Shown: positions 25,306 through 34,411, counted from the stretch's first letter. The stretch is 64,000 nucleotides of DNA from Aliiruegeria lutimaris (GCF_900099935.1 NZ_FNEK01000004.1:1-64000); one strand, 5' to 3'. Made by a program: numbers and translations. The notes: generated by a model from the sequence alone, not told the origin.

Positions 25306-26334
25306 ATGACCGACGCAGCCCTGCCTCAAGCCGACTACCACTGCCATGTCTTTGCGGGCACCGCCTTTTCCGTGGTTTCCGGCGCCAACCTCGGCGATCC
25401 CCTGCTAGGAGTTGGGGAGCTTTGCCCCGGCGACGTCTACCGCCTCTCGCCCCGGGCACAGGCGCTGCAGATCGCCGTGGCCGATTCCGGCAGCCAGGGA
25501 GGCCGCGTCCTGCGGGCAGACCATGGCCACCAGCGCCTCGCCAAGGGCAGCGAATTCGGGCTTCCCGGCGCCATGCTGCAGCTTTCCGCCCGGCTGACCT
25601 TCCTCGCCCCCGAGGGCCACCAGGTCGACCTGCTGCTGCTGGCGTTGTCAACGCCGGAAGGAGACGCCTTTGCCGCCCTGCCGCTGGAACCGGTCGAGCC
25701 GGGCCGCGATCACACGCTGATCGGCATCGACCCGACCCCCGAGCCGGTGCGACTGGCCGATATCACCTCGCTCGCCTTCGGGCGCGGCACCCATATCACG
25801 CTGGCCGATGGCCGGCAGGTTCCCGTCGAAGCGCTGGAAATCGGCGCCCGCATCCTGACACGCGATCACGGAGCCCAGCCGTTGCGGCAGATCCTGCGCC
25901 GCACCGTGCGCGCCGTCGGCCCCTTTGCCCCAGTCGTGATCCCGCGCGATACGTTCGGCAATGATGGCGACCTTATCCTGTCGCAGCAGCAGCGGCTCTT
26001 CATTTATCAACGCGAGTCCGACCGGCTGACCGATACCGCCGAAATGCTGATAAAGGCCGGATATCTCGTTGATAACGAAAAGGTCTTCCTGCGTCCGGGT
26101 GGGTATTCGGATTTCTTCACGCTGGTCTTCGACCATCACGAGGTGATCTATGCCGAATGCATCCCGGTGGAGAGCCTAGAAGTGAACGCCGCCACCCGGC
26201 CGGCGCTTCCCGAGGACATCGCCCAGGCGCTTCCCGATCTGGACCACGCGCCGCATGTCGGAACCGAGGCGGACCGCAGCACCGCCCAGGCAACGCTTGA
26301 GAAATTGCTTAAGGAACGCAATTCAAGCCGCTGA
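25306..26334 (+). CDS. Hint-domain protein lacking the usual cysteine
   Basis: A 342-residue protein. An N-terminal beta-rich domain (about 1-155, VYRLSPRAQALQIAV and similar) precedes a Hint domain (about 158-300: GTHITLADGRQVPVEAL, TRDHGAQPLRQI, EVIYAECIPVESLE). Active Hint domains start with Cys (CFxxGT); here it reads AFGRGT. The usual SPQHR block reads SQQQR, so the conserved His is also lost. It is therefore unlikely to self-cleave. Hint proteins of this layout are frequent in Rhodobacteraceae, without a known role. It is divergent from the SDR gene. Confidence 0.8.
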   Translation: MTDAALPQADYHCHVFAGTAFSVVSGANLGDPLLGVGELCPGDVYRLSPRAQALQIAVADSGSQGGRVLRADHGHQRLAKGSEFGLPGAMLQLSARLTFLAPEGHQVDLLLLALSTPEGDAFAALPLEPVEPGRDHTLIGIDPTPEPVRLADITSLAFGRGTHITLADGRQVPVEALEIGARILTRDHGAQPLRQILRRTVRAVGPFAPVVIPRDTFGNDGDLILSQQQRLFIYQRESDRLTDTAEMLIKAGYLVDNEKVFLRPGGYSDFFTLVFDHHEVIYAECIPVESLEVNAATRPALPEDIAQALPDLDHAPHVGTEADRSTAQATLEKLLKERNSSR

Positions 26335-26355
26335 TCTAGCGCTAATTTTTTGCGA

Positions 26356-26979
26356 TCAAACCAGGCTCTTTATCAAAGGCGTCCATTGCGCACGCATTGC
26401 ACGAAAGGCCGCCTGCGGCTTGTCAAAGATCGAGAGCCCCTCCTCGGCCAGATCGCCATAGGCAACCCGCTCCGAGATCCGCGCGACCGGCTGCTGGCCG
26501 ACCTTTTCGAAAAAGTCATCGAGCCGCGCATTGGCCCGCCCGCGCGGTTTCAGACGGTTGGCCAGAAGCTCGATCCCCACCTTGCCCTTGCGGATGCGCT
26601 TGATGTCCTGCAGGTCCTTCAGGAACCGCTTCGAACTGTCCGCATCGAAGAAGGAGGGCATGACCGGACAGATCACCGCCTTTGCCTCGGCCACGAGCAT
26701 CTGGGAATCGTCGTCATAGAGCGCGCCGGGTGCGTCGATCACCACCCAGTCGATCCCCTTGGGCACCTCGCCCAGCGATTTGTGCGAGGACCAGTCGAGA
26801 TGGGTGATCTTGGCGACATTCTTCGGCCGGCGCTTGAGCCAGCGCGTGGTCGATTTCTGCAAATCGGCATCCGCCAGCGCCACTTTCCAGCCGCCATCGG
26901 CCAGGGCAGCGGCAAGCGTGATCGCGGTGGTCGTCTTGCCGCATCCCCCCTTGCGATTGGCAATCAACACCGTCTTCAT
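26356..26979 (-). CDS. Orphan ParA-family ATPase
   Basis: A 207-residue deviant Walker ATPase. KGGCGKTT (residues 10-17) includes the signature Lys10, and WVVIDAPG (about 77-84) is the Walker B strand. There is no parB or parS here, so it is not the chromosome-partition pair. Small orphan ParA proteins position cytoplasmic cargo or act in plasmid-like maintenance. Its start overlaps the stop of the small gene upstream (ATGA), so the two form one unit. Confidence 0.85.
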   Translation of the reverse strand: MKTVLIANRKGGCGKTTTAITLAAALADGGWKVALADADLQKSTTRWLKRRPKNVAKITHLDWSSHKSLGEVPKGIDWVVIDAPGALYDDDSQMLVAEAKAVICPVMPSFFDADSSKRFLKDLQDIKRIRKGKVGIELLANRLKPRGRANARLDDFFEKVGQQPVARISERVAYGDLAEEGLSIFDKPQAAFRAMRAQWTPLIKSLV

Positions 26980-27161
26980 CTGCTCTCCCCCTCCTCGGGT
27001 TTCTCGTTGCTATCCAGGAATTGCTTGATAAAGCGCCGTATCTCTCGGGCCGCCGAGGTATCGAGATCCTCGCAAAGTTTTACGAATCGTTCCCTGTCCG
27101 AGACCGGAATCCGGATCAGGAGTTGCCCATCGTTCTTCATTTTCCTGCTACTGCCCGACAT
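26976..27161 (-). CDS. Small partner protein of the orphan ParA
   Basis: A 61-residue basic/charged protein (64 if the ATG at 27170 is used). After a short lead it reads QLLIRIPVSDRERFVKLCEDLDTSAAREIRRFIKQFL (given in parts): a short beta strand followed by two helices, like a ribbon-helix-helix DNA-binding fold. It is translationally coupled to the ParA gene, so it is the likely partner or regulator. No strong ribosome site is seen for either ATG. The fold call is by eye. Confidence 0.65.
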   Translation of the reverse strand: MSGSSRKMKNDGQLLIRIPVSDRERFVKLCEDLDTSAAREIRRFIKQFLDSNEKPEEGESR

Positions 27162-27374
27162 GGCGCCCATGCATATTTTTGTATCTACATTGTATATACA
27201 AACCGCAACGACGCAACCCGCCGCGCCGGGCAAGCCCCTTGCACCACCCGGACCAAGTTCTCTACAGATGAGACCAACACGCCGGTTTCCGGTTGATCTG
27301 TCCGCATAACGCAGCAAAGGCGCCGGACAGGGCAAAGGGAACAGGGCAGAAGCGGAAAATGTGGAGTACCCTGT

Positions 27375-27674
27375 ATGAAGACCGGACAGATTGTCCCCGC
27401 GATCCTGGCCCTGCTGGCCCTGGGCGCTTGCGCGGAAACAACCATTACCACGGGCCCCGAGGGCGACATCGCCACGCTGAAGGATGTGCCTGAGGGCGTG
27501 ATCGCGTTGGCCGCGCCGAACCAGGACCTGACCACGGTCCGCATCCAGCCCGAAGACGGTTGCTACTGGTACCGCTATTCCGGCCCGGTCGAGACGACCT
27601 ACCTGCCGCTGCGCGCAAGGGATGGCCGCCCGATCTGCTCGCGCGCACCGGAAACGGCGCAAACCAGCGGTTGA
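27375..27674 (+). CDS. Small lipoprotein of unknown function
   Basis: A 99-residue protein with a lipoprotein signal (LALGAC, modified Cys at residue 19). The mature part is short and beta-rich (TTITTGPEGDIATL, TVRIQPEDGCYWYRYSGPV) with two cysteines near 63 and 88 that could pair. No family is recognised. A bidirectional terminator follows at 27711. The ParA pair is upstream in the opposite direction. Confidence 0.72.
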   Translation: MKTGQIVPAILALLALGACAETTITTGPEGDIATLKDVPEGVIALAAPNQDLTTVRIQPEDGCYWYRYSGPVETTYLPLRARDGRPICSRAPETAQTSG

Positions 27675-27710
27675 TTACGGCCGCAGGCAAGAACCCGGTC
27701 CAGATATGAC

Positions 27711-27737
27711 AAAGGCCCCGAATCCCGGGGCCTTTTC
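27711..27737. terminator. Bidirectional rho-independent terminator
   Basis: AAAGGCCCCG-AAT-CCCGGGGCCTTTT is a near-perfect stem flanked by A and T runs. It sits between two converging genes (lipoprotein 27375-27674 and L,D-transpeptidase 27766-28425) and would serve both. Confidence 0.85.
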
Positions 27738-27765
27738 CATTTCGTGGCGATCCGTTCCGACGCGA

Positions 27766-28425
27766 TCAGTTGGCGGCGGTGACGTAATTCTCTCCGGGAT
27801 AAAGAACGGCTTTCGAGCCCGTCGCCACGTTGTCATACAGCCCGATGATATGGGCCATCACCATCCGAACGCAGCCCGAGCTGGCGCGGCTGCCAATGGA
27901 CCCTGCCAAGGGGGTGCCATGGATCCGAAGCATCGTGTCGCGACTGCCGACATAGAGGTAAAGCGCGCGCGATCCGAGCGGGTTGCTCGGCCCGCCCTCA
28001 CGGCCATCCTCGAATTTCTTATAGATATGGGGCTCGCGCTCGACCATATGCGCCGTCGGCGTCCAGGACGGCCATTTCGCCTTGCGCTTGATCGTGTAGG
28101 TTCCGGGCTCGTAGAGATTGCCACGCCCGATTGCCACGCCATAACGCATGGCGGTGCCGTTATCCTGGATGTGATAGAGATAGCGCGCCACGGCATCCAC
28201 GTGAATCTCGCCCGGGGTGAGCCCGGGATTGGCCTCGACCACGCGCGGAAGGAAGCGCTGCTGAATGCCCCAGGGGTTGGAGACCGCAGGGTCGTAATTG
28301 GCCGGTGTTACCTGCGCATCCCAAGCAGACCATTGCGACGCCGCCGCATTCGCAACGCCCGGCAGCCCGATCGGGGCCGAGAACAGTGCGGCGGACGACA
28401 TGATGAAGTGGCGCCGGGTCAGCAT
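27766..28425 (-). CDS. L,D-transpeptidase (YkuD domain), Tat-exported
   Basis: A 219-residue envelope enzyme that forms 3-3 cross-links or attaches proteins to peptidoglycan. The signal begins MLTRRHFIMSSAAL (twin-arginine type). The YkuD active site shows HGT and SSGCVRM (about 175-195), with the catalytic Cys. The ATG at 28425 has AAAGGAG ten bases upstream. A second enzyme of the same family is at 32304-32885, also with an RR signal. Confidence 0.88.
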   Translation of the reverse strand: MLTRRHFIMSSAALFSAPIGLPGVANAAASQWSAWDAQVTPANYDPAVSNPWGIQQRFLPRVVEANPGLTPGEIHVDAVARYLYHIQDNGTAMRYGVAIGRGNLYEPGTYTIKRKAKWPSWTPTAHMVEREPHIYKKFEDGREGGPSNPLGSRALYLYVGSRDTMLRIHGTPLAGSIGSRASSGCVRMVMAHIIGLYDNVATGSKAVLYPGENYVTAAN

Positions 28426-28586
28426 TGGAAAACTCCTTTGGGGGCCAAGAAACAATCAACTCCGCGTCCTTTCGCACAACGCCGGTTGCCGAATCAAGCC
28501 TCGCAACCTTTCAAATGCCTCACAATGCGGTGTCTCGGCCGGGACTCGCGGCATTCAGCCGATCTGCATAGTCCGCAGGAAAAACG

Positions 28587-28715
28587 ACCCTGCGGATCGT
28601 GCCTCCGGCGGAAGTATTTTTCAGAAAGATGAACAGGTACGACATCCTCCCATTCCTCTTTCCCCAAATATCCCGGGGGGAGCGCTCGCCAGAGCGCGGG
28701 GGGGCAGAGCCCCCC
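28587..28715 (+). repeat. Dispersed palindromic intergenic element, copy 3
   Basis: The head is ACCCTGCGGATCGTGCCTCC. The GGAAGTATTTTTCAGAAAGATGA arm is matched by TCTTTCCCCAAATATCCCGG, and the tail is GCGCTCGCCAGAGCGC plus GGGGCAGAGCCCC. It lies in the 347-bp gap 28426-28772 between two same-strand genes; nothing else is recognised there. Confidence 0.8.
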
Positions 28716-28772
28716 ATTTCGGCGGCATCCGCTATTCCGAAACGGCTAGGATGCCCAACGAGCGCGGCAGCG

Positions 28773-29738
28773 TTATCCGCGTTTCTCAGTGTGGAATTGG
28801 GCCGATTCCGTGCCGTAATGGCTCGACCTTGCTCCAAAGGCGCCACGCAGACGCCCCGCGGCAATACCGAGCTTGTGCACCGCCTTGACCACGCCATAAC
28901 GGCCCGTGAGCGGGACAGTCAGAAAATTCAGCAGCCCGTCAAGCAGCCTGAGAAAGGCCTGTCCGATACAGGACAACTTGGATTTTTGTCCCAGAACCAC
29001 AGCGTTATTGGATTGGTCCCGCGCCCGCTTGAAATGATACCCGAGCGTCAGCCGTTTCTGCGGCATCGGATCGTCGACATAGGCGGCGGGAACAAATCCG
29101 ATCCGGCCGCCCGCGGCGAGGAAATCGCGGCTGAACTTGGTGTCGGAACCGCCGGTGAATTGCAGCGCCTCGTCGAAACGCACGCCCGTGCGCCGCTGCG
29201 CGTCCAACGAGAGGCACCAATTATTGGTGTAGATGTCGATCGCGCCGTCGCGCCCCCCCTCCGCGCGGCGGCTCTTGGAACGGATCCGACCTTCCGCGCG
29301 TTTCTGAAGATGTTTCAGGACCGCCCGGTTCCACCCCGTCAGCGTGCCCGCCGGCGCCACCAGCCGCACCGGCCCGCCGGCCAACTCCAGCCCGCGCGCC
29401 GTCACGCCCTCCATGAGCGTCACCAGCCAGTCCGCGGCCACGACCTCGTCGTCATCGACGAAGGTCAGGAAATCGACACCCTCCTCGAGCGCCATGTCCA
29501 GCACCTTGTTGCGCCCCATCGGAATACCCTGCCGCGGCTCCAGGCCAAGCTGCACCGGCTCGGGCACCCGCTTCCGGAAAGCCTCGACCACCTCGGCGGC
29601 CTGATGCGCCTCGTCATTCTCGGCGAAAAGGAAGATCACCTCCACGCCCTCGGGCCGCTGCATGGCCGCGAAACTGTCGAGCAATTCGCCGAACATTTTC
29701 GGCCGCCGCCGCGTGATCGCCCCGATTGCAACGCGCAT
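28773..29738 (-). CDS. Family 2 glycosyltransferase
   Basis: A 321-residue GT-A enzyme. RVAIGAITRRRPKM is the start strand, and FLTFVDDDEVV carries the metal-binding DDD/DDE motif (about 90-100). Residues 120-225 contain SKSRRAEGGRD and GGSDTKFSRDFLAAGG, and the C-terminus is a helix that may touch the membrane. It transfers a sugar to an unknown acceptor; no polysaccharide genes surround it. GGAG precedes the ATG at 29738. Confidence 0.82.
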   Translation of the reverse strand: MRVAIGAITRRRPKMFGELLDSFAAMQRPEGVEVIFLFAENDEAHQAAEVVEAFRKRVPEPVQLGLEPRQGIPMGRNKVLDMALEEGVDFLTFVDDDEVVAADWLVTLMEGVTARGLELAGGPVRLVAPAGTLTGWNRAVLKHLQKRAEGRIRSKSRRAEGGRDGAIDIYTNNWCLSLDAQRRTGVRFDEALQFTGGSDTKFSRDFLAAGGRIGFVPAAYVDDPMPQKRLTLGYHFKRARDQSNNAVVLGQKSKLSCIGQAFLRLLDGLLNFLTVPLTGRYGVVKAVHKLGIAAGRLRGAFGARSSHYGTESAQFHTEKRG

Positions 29739-29860
29739 TGAACTCTCCTGCTCTCGCATTCGCGCCCGCCATATCCTGTTTACCCAATCGTTCCAAGCGT
29801 CTCACGGCTTGCGCCGCGTGGACCGCTCTGCCACGCTGAGGCTGCAGAGGGAGGAAAGTC

Positions 29861-30994
29861 ATGTCGCGCACAGCCCCCGCCTTGACGCTTGGAATCGAGG
29901 AAGAATACCTGCTCGTCGATGCCGAGACGCTGGAACTTGCCAATGCCCCCACGGCGCTGATCGAGGAATGCCAGGGCGCGATGCAGGGGCAGGTCTCGCC
30001 CGAGTTCCTGCAATGCCAGATCGAGGTCGGCACCAAGGTTTGCCAGGACATCAGCGCCGCGCGCGACGAGATCAAGCGGCTGCGCTCCACCGTGGCCCGT
30101 TGCGCCAAGCGGCACGGGATGGCGCCGATTGCCGCGTCCTGCCACCCCTTCGCCGACTGGAAGAAGCAGATGCATACCGACAAGAGCCGGTATAACGAGC
30201 TGGAACAGGCACTGGCCGGCGTGGCCCGGCGGCTGCTGATCTGCGGCATGCATGTGCATGTGGGCATCGAGAGCCCGGCGCAGCGGATCGATCTGATGAA
30301 CCAGCTCACCTATTTCCTGCCGCATCTGCTGGCCATGTCGGCCTCCTCGCCTTTCTGGATGGGACAGGATACGGGGCTCGCCTCCTACCGGCTGACCGTC
30401 TTCGACAACCTGCCCCGCACCGGCCTGCCGCCGCAGCTCAACTCCTGGGCCGAGTTCGAGCGGATGACCGGCGCTCTGGTGGATCTCGGCATCATCGAGG
30501 ACAGCTCCAAGATCTGGTGGGATCTGCGCCCCTCCTCGCGTTTCCCGACCATCGAGACGCGGATCTGCGACGTGCCCACGAAACTTGAGCACACGCTGAC
30601 CATTGCCGCTCTGACGCAGTGCTTCACCCGCATGCTCTGGCGGTTGGCAGCGCGCAACCAGCGCTGGCGGCTCTATTCCAACGTCCTGATCGGCGAGAAC
30701 CGCTGGCGCGCACAGCGCTACGGGCTCAACGAGGGCATGATCGATTTCGGCCAGCGCGAGATCGTTCCCTTCGCCGTGCTGGCCGAGGAGATGTGCGAAC
30801 TGCTGCAGGAGGATGCTGCTGCGCTTGACTGCGAAGCCGAGGTCGAGGGTGTGCTGAACCTGGTTCGGAACGGCAATTCGGCCGACCATCAGCGCGCCGT
30901 CTACAAGGAACGGATCGCGGCGGGCGATACGGACGACGCGGCGACCCGGGCTGTTGTCCGGTACTTGATCGACGCCTTTCACGACGGGCTGTAG
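29861..30994 (+). CDS. YbdK-type carboxylate-amine ligase (gamma-glutamylcysteine ligase-like)
   Basis: A 377-residue member of the GCS2 family: [18 protein letters not shown] at the start, [10 protein letters not shown] near 128-137, and [17 protein letters not shown] near 222-238, which hold the metal and substrate residues. E. coli YbdK has weak gamma-glutamyl ligase activity, but the true product is unknown. It is divergent from the glycosyltransferase and not part of a glutathione operon. Confidence 0.87.
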   Translation: MSRTAPALTLGIEEEYLLVDAETLELANAPTALIEECQGAMQGQVSPEFLQCQIEVGTKVCQDISAARDEIKRLRSTVARCAKRHGMAPIAASCHPFADWKKQMHTDKSRYNELEQALAGVARRLLICGMHVHVGIESPAQRIDLMNQLTYFLPHLLAMSASSPFWMGQDTGLASYRLTVFDNLPRTGLPPQLNSWAEFERMTGALVDLGIIEDSSKIWWDLRPSSRFPTIETRICDVPTKLEHTLTIAALTQCFTRMLWRLAARNQRWRLYSNVLIGENRWRAQRYGLNEGMIDFGQREIVPFAVLAEEMCELLQEDAAALDCEAEVEGVLNLVRNGNSADHQRAVYKERIAAGDTDDAATRAVVRYLIDAFHDGL

Positions 30995-31071
30995 CGCGAC
31001 CTTGACCTGCAACAACGACAGAAACGCCGGTGGCGGCTATGAGGATCGGGCGGTCGCCCGGAGGTGTCCCA

Positions 31072-31509
31072 ATGGCCGAAAACCTGCTCTTCTGGTTCAT
31101 CCAGCTTCCAGGTTGGGCGCTGTTTCTCTATCTCGCCTATGCCCAATGCCCAGCGGCGATCCGCTACGAATGGGGTGTGCTCTTGGGAACGCAGGAGCCG
31201 GAGGCGCTGATCACACCGGTCGGCAGGGCTTTCTGGTGGGGGCTGGCGCTGGCGGACCTGGTTTTCTACACGCCGCTTCTCGGGCTTGGCCTGGCCGGGC
31301 AGGCGCTCGGAACAGGCTGGGCAGTTCCGGTGCTGGCCGCGGCGCTCGGTGTGACGGTCTACTGGCCCATTGCCAGCCTCGCGACGGTGGCCGCGGCGCG
31401 CGGCGCGCCGGGCTGGTCGCTGCCAAAGGAGCGCGACTACTGGATTGTTCTTCCCATCATGACGGGCTGGGCCGGGCTGGCGCTGCTCGGTCTCGTGCTG
31501 CTGGCCTGA
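31072..31509 (+). CDS. Four-helix membrane protein of unknown function
   Basis: A 145-residue hydrophobic protein with helices near 5-25, 52-78, 85-110 and 118-142. No family is recognised. The ATG at 31072 has GGAGG nine bases upstream; the longer frame from 31030 has no such site. It lies 77 bp after the YbdK-like gene and 16 bp before the DUF2161 gene, so all three may be co-transcribed. Confidence 0.65.
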   Translation: MAENLLFWFIQLPGWALFLYLAYAQCPAAIRYEWGVLLGTQEPEALITPVGRAFWWGLALADLVFYTPLLGLGLAGQALGTGWAVPVLAAALGVTVYWPIASLATVAAARGAPGWSLPKERDYWIVLPIMTGWAGLALLGLVLLA

Positions 31510-31525
31510 CCCGGAGCGGCGGCGC

Positions 31526-32197
31526 ATGAGCGCGAAGCCACGCGAAGCTGATCTTTACGCCCCGGTAAAGGCACTGCTCGAAAGCCAGGGCTACGAGGTG
31601 AAGGCCGAGATCGGCGCGGCCGATGTCGTGGCCTGCCGCCCCGGCGAGGACGAACCGCTGGTGGTCGAGTTGAAAACCGGCTTCTCGCTCACCCTCTTTC
31701 ACCAGGGCGTCGCCCGGCAATCGGTGAGCGACGTGGTTTACCTCGCCGTGCCGCATGTGACGGGCCGCCGGTTTCAACGCTCACTGAAGGAGAATATCAC
31801 GCTCTGTCGGCGTCTCGGCTTGGGCCTGATCACCGTCCGGCTGCAGGACGGACATGTGCAGTTGCATCTGGACCCGGCCCCCTACAGCCCACGCAAATCG
31901 CCACGGAGCAAATCGCGCCTGCTGCGCGAGTTTGCCCGCCGCGAGGGCGACCCGAATACCGGCGGCTCCACCCGCCGTGGCCTCGTCACCGCCTATCGGC
32001 AGGACGCTATGCGGATTGCCGCCCATCTGGGCACGCATGGTCCGAGCCGTGGCGCCGAGGTGGCGCGGGCGACCGGCGTGGAGAACGCCACGCGGATGAT
32101 GGCGGACGACCATTACGGATGGTTCGAACGGGTCGAACGCGGCATCTATGCGCTGACGCCCAATGGGCAAAAAGCCGCCGCCGGGCTGTCTGAATAG
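31526..32197 (+). CDS. DUF2161 protein with PD-(D/E)XK nuclease fold
   Basis: A 223-residue protein. The N-terminal half carries the nuclease core EIGAADVVACR...VVELKTGFS (E-D-ELK at about 30-55), the PD-(D/E)XK signature. A basic linker (SPRKSPRSKSRLL) leads to a C-terminal winged-helix-like part (about 140-223). Annotated members are only called phosphodiesterase-like. The target nucleic acid is not known, and no methylase or defence partner lies next to it. Confidence 0.75.
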   Translation: MSAKPREADLYAPVKALLESQGYEVKAEIGAADVVACRPGEDEPLVVELKTGFSLTLFHQGVARQSVSDVVYLAVPHVTGRRFQRSLKENITLCRRLGLGLITVRLQDGHVQLHLDPAPYSPRKSPRSKSRLLREFARREGDPNTGGSTRRGLVTAYRQDAMRIAAHLGTHGPSRGAEVARATGVENATRMMADDHYGWFERVERGIYALTPNGQKAAAGLSE

Positions 32198-32303
32198 CCA
32201 CATCGCGGATCACGTCCGCGTGTGACCCATTGGCCGGGCTGGACCGGTTTCGCGACTTCTGTCAAATCACGCTCAAACAGGCATACCAATCGAGTTGAGC
32301 AAA

Positions 32304-32885
32304 ATGACCACCCCATTCTCGCGCCGCCGCGTGATCGCTGGCCTGGCCGCCCTCCCCGTCCTTTCCGCCCCCGCTCTGTCGCGGGCGCAGGGGCTCGGCG
32401 CGCTGGACCGTCCCGTGACCGGAGCGCAGCGCAATATCTCCAGCTTCACCACCCGGAACTGGCAGGACCATTTCGACACGCTCGGCGTGGGCGCCATCGT
32501 CTGCGACGTGGACAGCCGCGCGCTCTCCTATTGGGGACCGGATGGCACTTTCCGGGTCTACCCGACCTCAGTGCCCCTGACCGAGGAACTGACGCGCCGC
32601 GGCTACACCGAGGTCGTGCGCAAGAAGGAAGGGCCCACCTGGACCCCGACCGCCTCGATGCGCGAACGCGACCCGAACCTGCCGGAATCGGTGCCGCCGG
32701 GGCCGGAAAACCCGCTGGGCACCCACGCGATGTATCTCGACTGGCCCGCCTACCTGATCCACGGCACGCATGACACGCGCAAGATCGGCCGGCCCTCCTC
32801 CTCGGGCTGTTTCGGCCTCTATAACGAGCAGGTGGCACAGCTTTACCCGCTGGTCGAGATCGGTACGCAGGTCCGCGTACTCTGA
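32304..32885 (+). CDS. L,D-transpeptidase (YkuD domain), second copy
   Basis: A 193-residue enzyme. The signal starts MTTPFSRRRVIAGLAALPVL with a twin-arginine motif. The active site reads HGTHDTRKIGRPSSSGCFGLY (about 153-173), with the nucleophile Cys. The family's usual SHGC is SSGC here, as in the copy at 27766. The ATG at 32304 has only a weak site; a TTG three codons earlier is possible. Confidence 0.85.
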   Translation: MTTPFSRRRVIAGLAALPVLSAPALSRAQGLGALDRPVTGAQRNISSFTTRNWQDHFDTLGVGAIVCDVDSRALSYWGPDGTFRVYPTSVPLTEELTRRGYTEVVRKKEGPTWTPTASMRERDPNLPESVPPGPENPLGTHAMYLDWPAYLIHGTHDTRKIGRPSSSGCFGLYNEQVAQLYPLVEIGTQVRVL

Positions 32886-32965
32886 TCGGGCATAGCCGAT
32901 CGCCGCTTGCGAGCCGGGCGGCGATTGGTTATCCGGGCGCCTTTCCCCGCCCGAGGAGTCCGATC

Positions 32966-34219
32966 ATGTGTGCCCACACGTTTGCCGTCGATTTCGGCAC
33001 CTCCAACTCAGCCGCCGCCTTTCTGGATGGCGGAACCATTCGCCGCATCGCGGTCGAACCGGGCGCGGACACGCTGCCAACGGCGGTGTTCTTTCCCACC
33101 GAGGGCAGGCGCATGCTGATCGGCAGCGCCGCCGGAAAGGCGCTGATCGCGGGCGAGGAAGGGCGCTACATGCGCGCGCTCAAGAGCATTCTCGGAACGA
33201 CCCTTTTTCACGAGGAGCGCCCCATCGGCGGCAAACGCCGCAAGCTGTCCGATATCGTTACCGCATTTCTCATCGACATCCGGCAAAAGGCCGAGGCAGA
33301 GACCGGCAAGCGGTTCGACCATGTGCTTTCGGACCGCCCTGTACGCTTCCACTCGACCGATGACGACCGCGATGCCCGCGCCGAGACAGATCTGCGCGGC
33401 TGTTATCAAGCGGCCGGGTTCGAGCGGGTCGATTTTCTCTATGAGCCGGAAGCGGCGGCGCGGGCCAGTGTCGGCCTGTCGGGCGCGGGCGAGACGGGGC
33501 TGATCGTCGATATCGGCGGCGGCACGTCGGATTTCACGCTGTTCCGAAATGGCGCCGAGGGCATCGAGATCCTCGCCAGCCACGGCATCCGCCTGGGCGG
33601 GACGGATTTCGACACCGAGGTCTCCATGGCCCATGCGATGCCACTTCTGGGTCATGGTGGCGAGTTGCGTCGCAGCTTCGGGGATGAACGGCTGCCGGTG
33701 CCCAACGCGATTTATCGAGATCTGGCAAGCTGGGCAAAGATCCCGTTTCTCTATGCCCGCAACACCGAGCGGCAGGTGGCGGACATGCTGGCCCACGCGG
33801 TCGAGACAGAAAAGATCGGCCGGCTGGAACAGGTGATCACCGAACGGCTCGGCCATGACCTCGCCTTTGCCGTGGAAGCGGGCAAGATCGCCGCCAATGG
33901 CAGCACCGCCCCGGCGAGAATCGACATGACCCCGATCGAGGCCGGCCTGACGGCGCGCATCACGCAAGGTTCGCTCAATGCCTGCCTATCGGGCTTCTCC
34001 GACCGCCTGCGCGAAGCGGTCATGGCTACGCTGGTTGCCGCCGGCACGCCGCCGGGCGAGGTTCAAACGGCGATTTTCGTCGGCGGTTCCAGCCTGATGT
34101 CCCTGGTCGGATCCGTCATCGAGGCCACCTGCCCCTTCGCCGGGATCCGCCACTCCGATGCCTTCACCGCCATCGTCGACGGGCTGGCGCTGGCCACGTC
34201 GGAAGAGGCTTTTGCCTGA
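32966..34219 (+). CDS. Hsp70-family (YegD-like) protein, nucleotide-binding domain only
   Basis: A 417-residue actin/Hsp70-fold protein. FAVDFGTSNSA (phosphate 1), VDIGGGTSDFTLF (phosphate 2) and FVGGSSLM (adenosine) are present; YEPEAAAR is the connect region. The substrate-binding domain and lid of DnaK are absent, as in YegD. Probably a specialised chaperone or stress factor with an unknown client. It is a single gene, followed by the repeat at 34289. Confidence 0.83.
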   Translation: MCAHTFAVDFGTSNSAAAFLDGGTIRRIAVEPGADTLPTAVFFPTEGRRMLIGSAAGKALIAGEEGRYMRALKSILGTTLFHEERPIGGKRRKLSDIVTAFLIDIRQKAEAETGKRFDHVLSDRPVRFHSTDDDRDARAETDLRGCYQAAGFERVDFLYEPEAAARASVGLSGAGETGLIVDIGGGTSDFTLFRNGAEGIEILASHGIRLGGTDFDTEVSMAHAMPLLGHGGELRRSFGDERLPVPNAIYRDLASWAKIPFLYARNTERQVADMLAHAVETEKIGRLEQVITERLGHDLAFAVEAGKIAANGSTAPARIDMTPIEAGLTARITQGSLNACLSGFSDRLREAVMATLVAAGTPPGEVQTAIFVGGSSLMSLVGSVIEATCPFAGIRHSDAFTAIVDGLALATSEEAFA

Positions 34220-34288
34220 TTCCACGCAAGGGTGACGCTGCAACCCAGCTTCGCAAAAAGGAAAGCGCGCGCTTCGCGGGCGCGAACG

Positions 34289-34411
34289 ATCCTGTGGATC
34301 GTGCCTCCGGCGGGGATATTTCACGGAAATATGAAACCAGACGGCCTCTCCATCATCTTTCCCCAAATATCCTGGGGGGAGCGCTCGCGAGAGCGCGGGG
34401 GGCAAAGCCCC
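34289..34411 (+). repeat. Dispersed palindromic intergenic element, copy 4
   Basis: The head is ATCCTGTGGATCGTGCCTCC, with arms GGCGGGGATATTTCACGGAAAT and ATCTTTCCCCAAATATCCTGGGG and tail GCGCTCGCGAGAGCGC plus GGGGCAAAGCCCC. A GC-rich hairpin-like run precedes it, as before copy 2. It occupies the gap between the Hsp70-like gene and prfC (34220-34558), where I see no gene. Confidence 0.8.
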
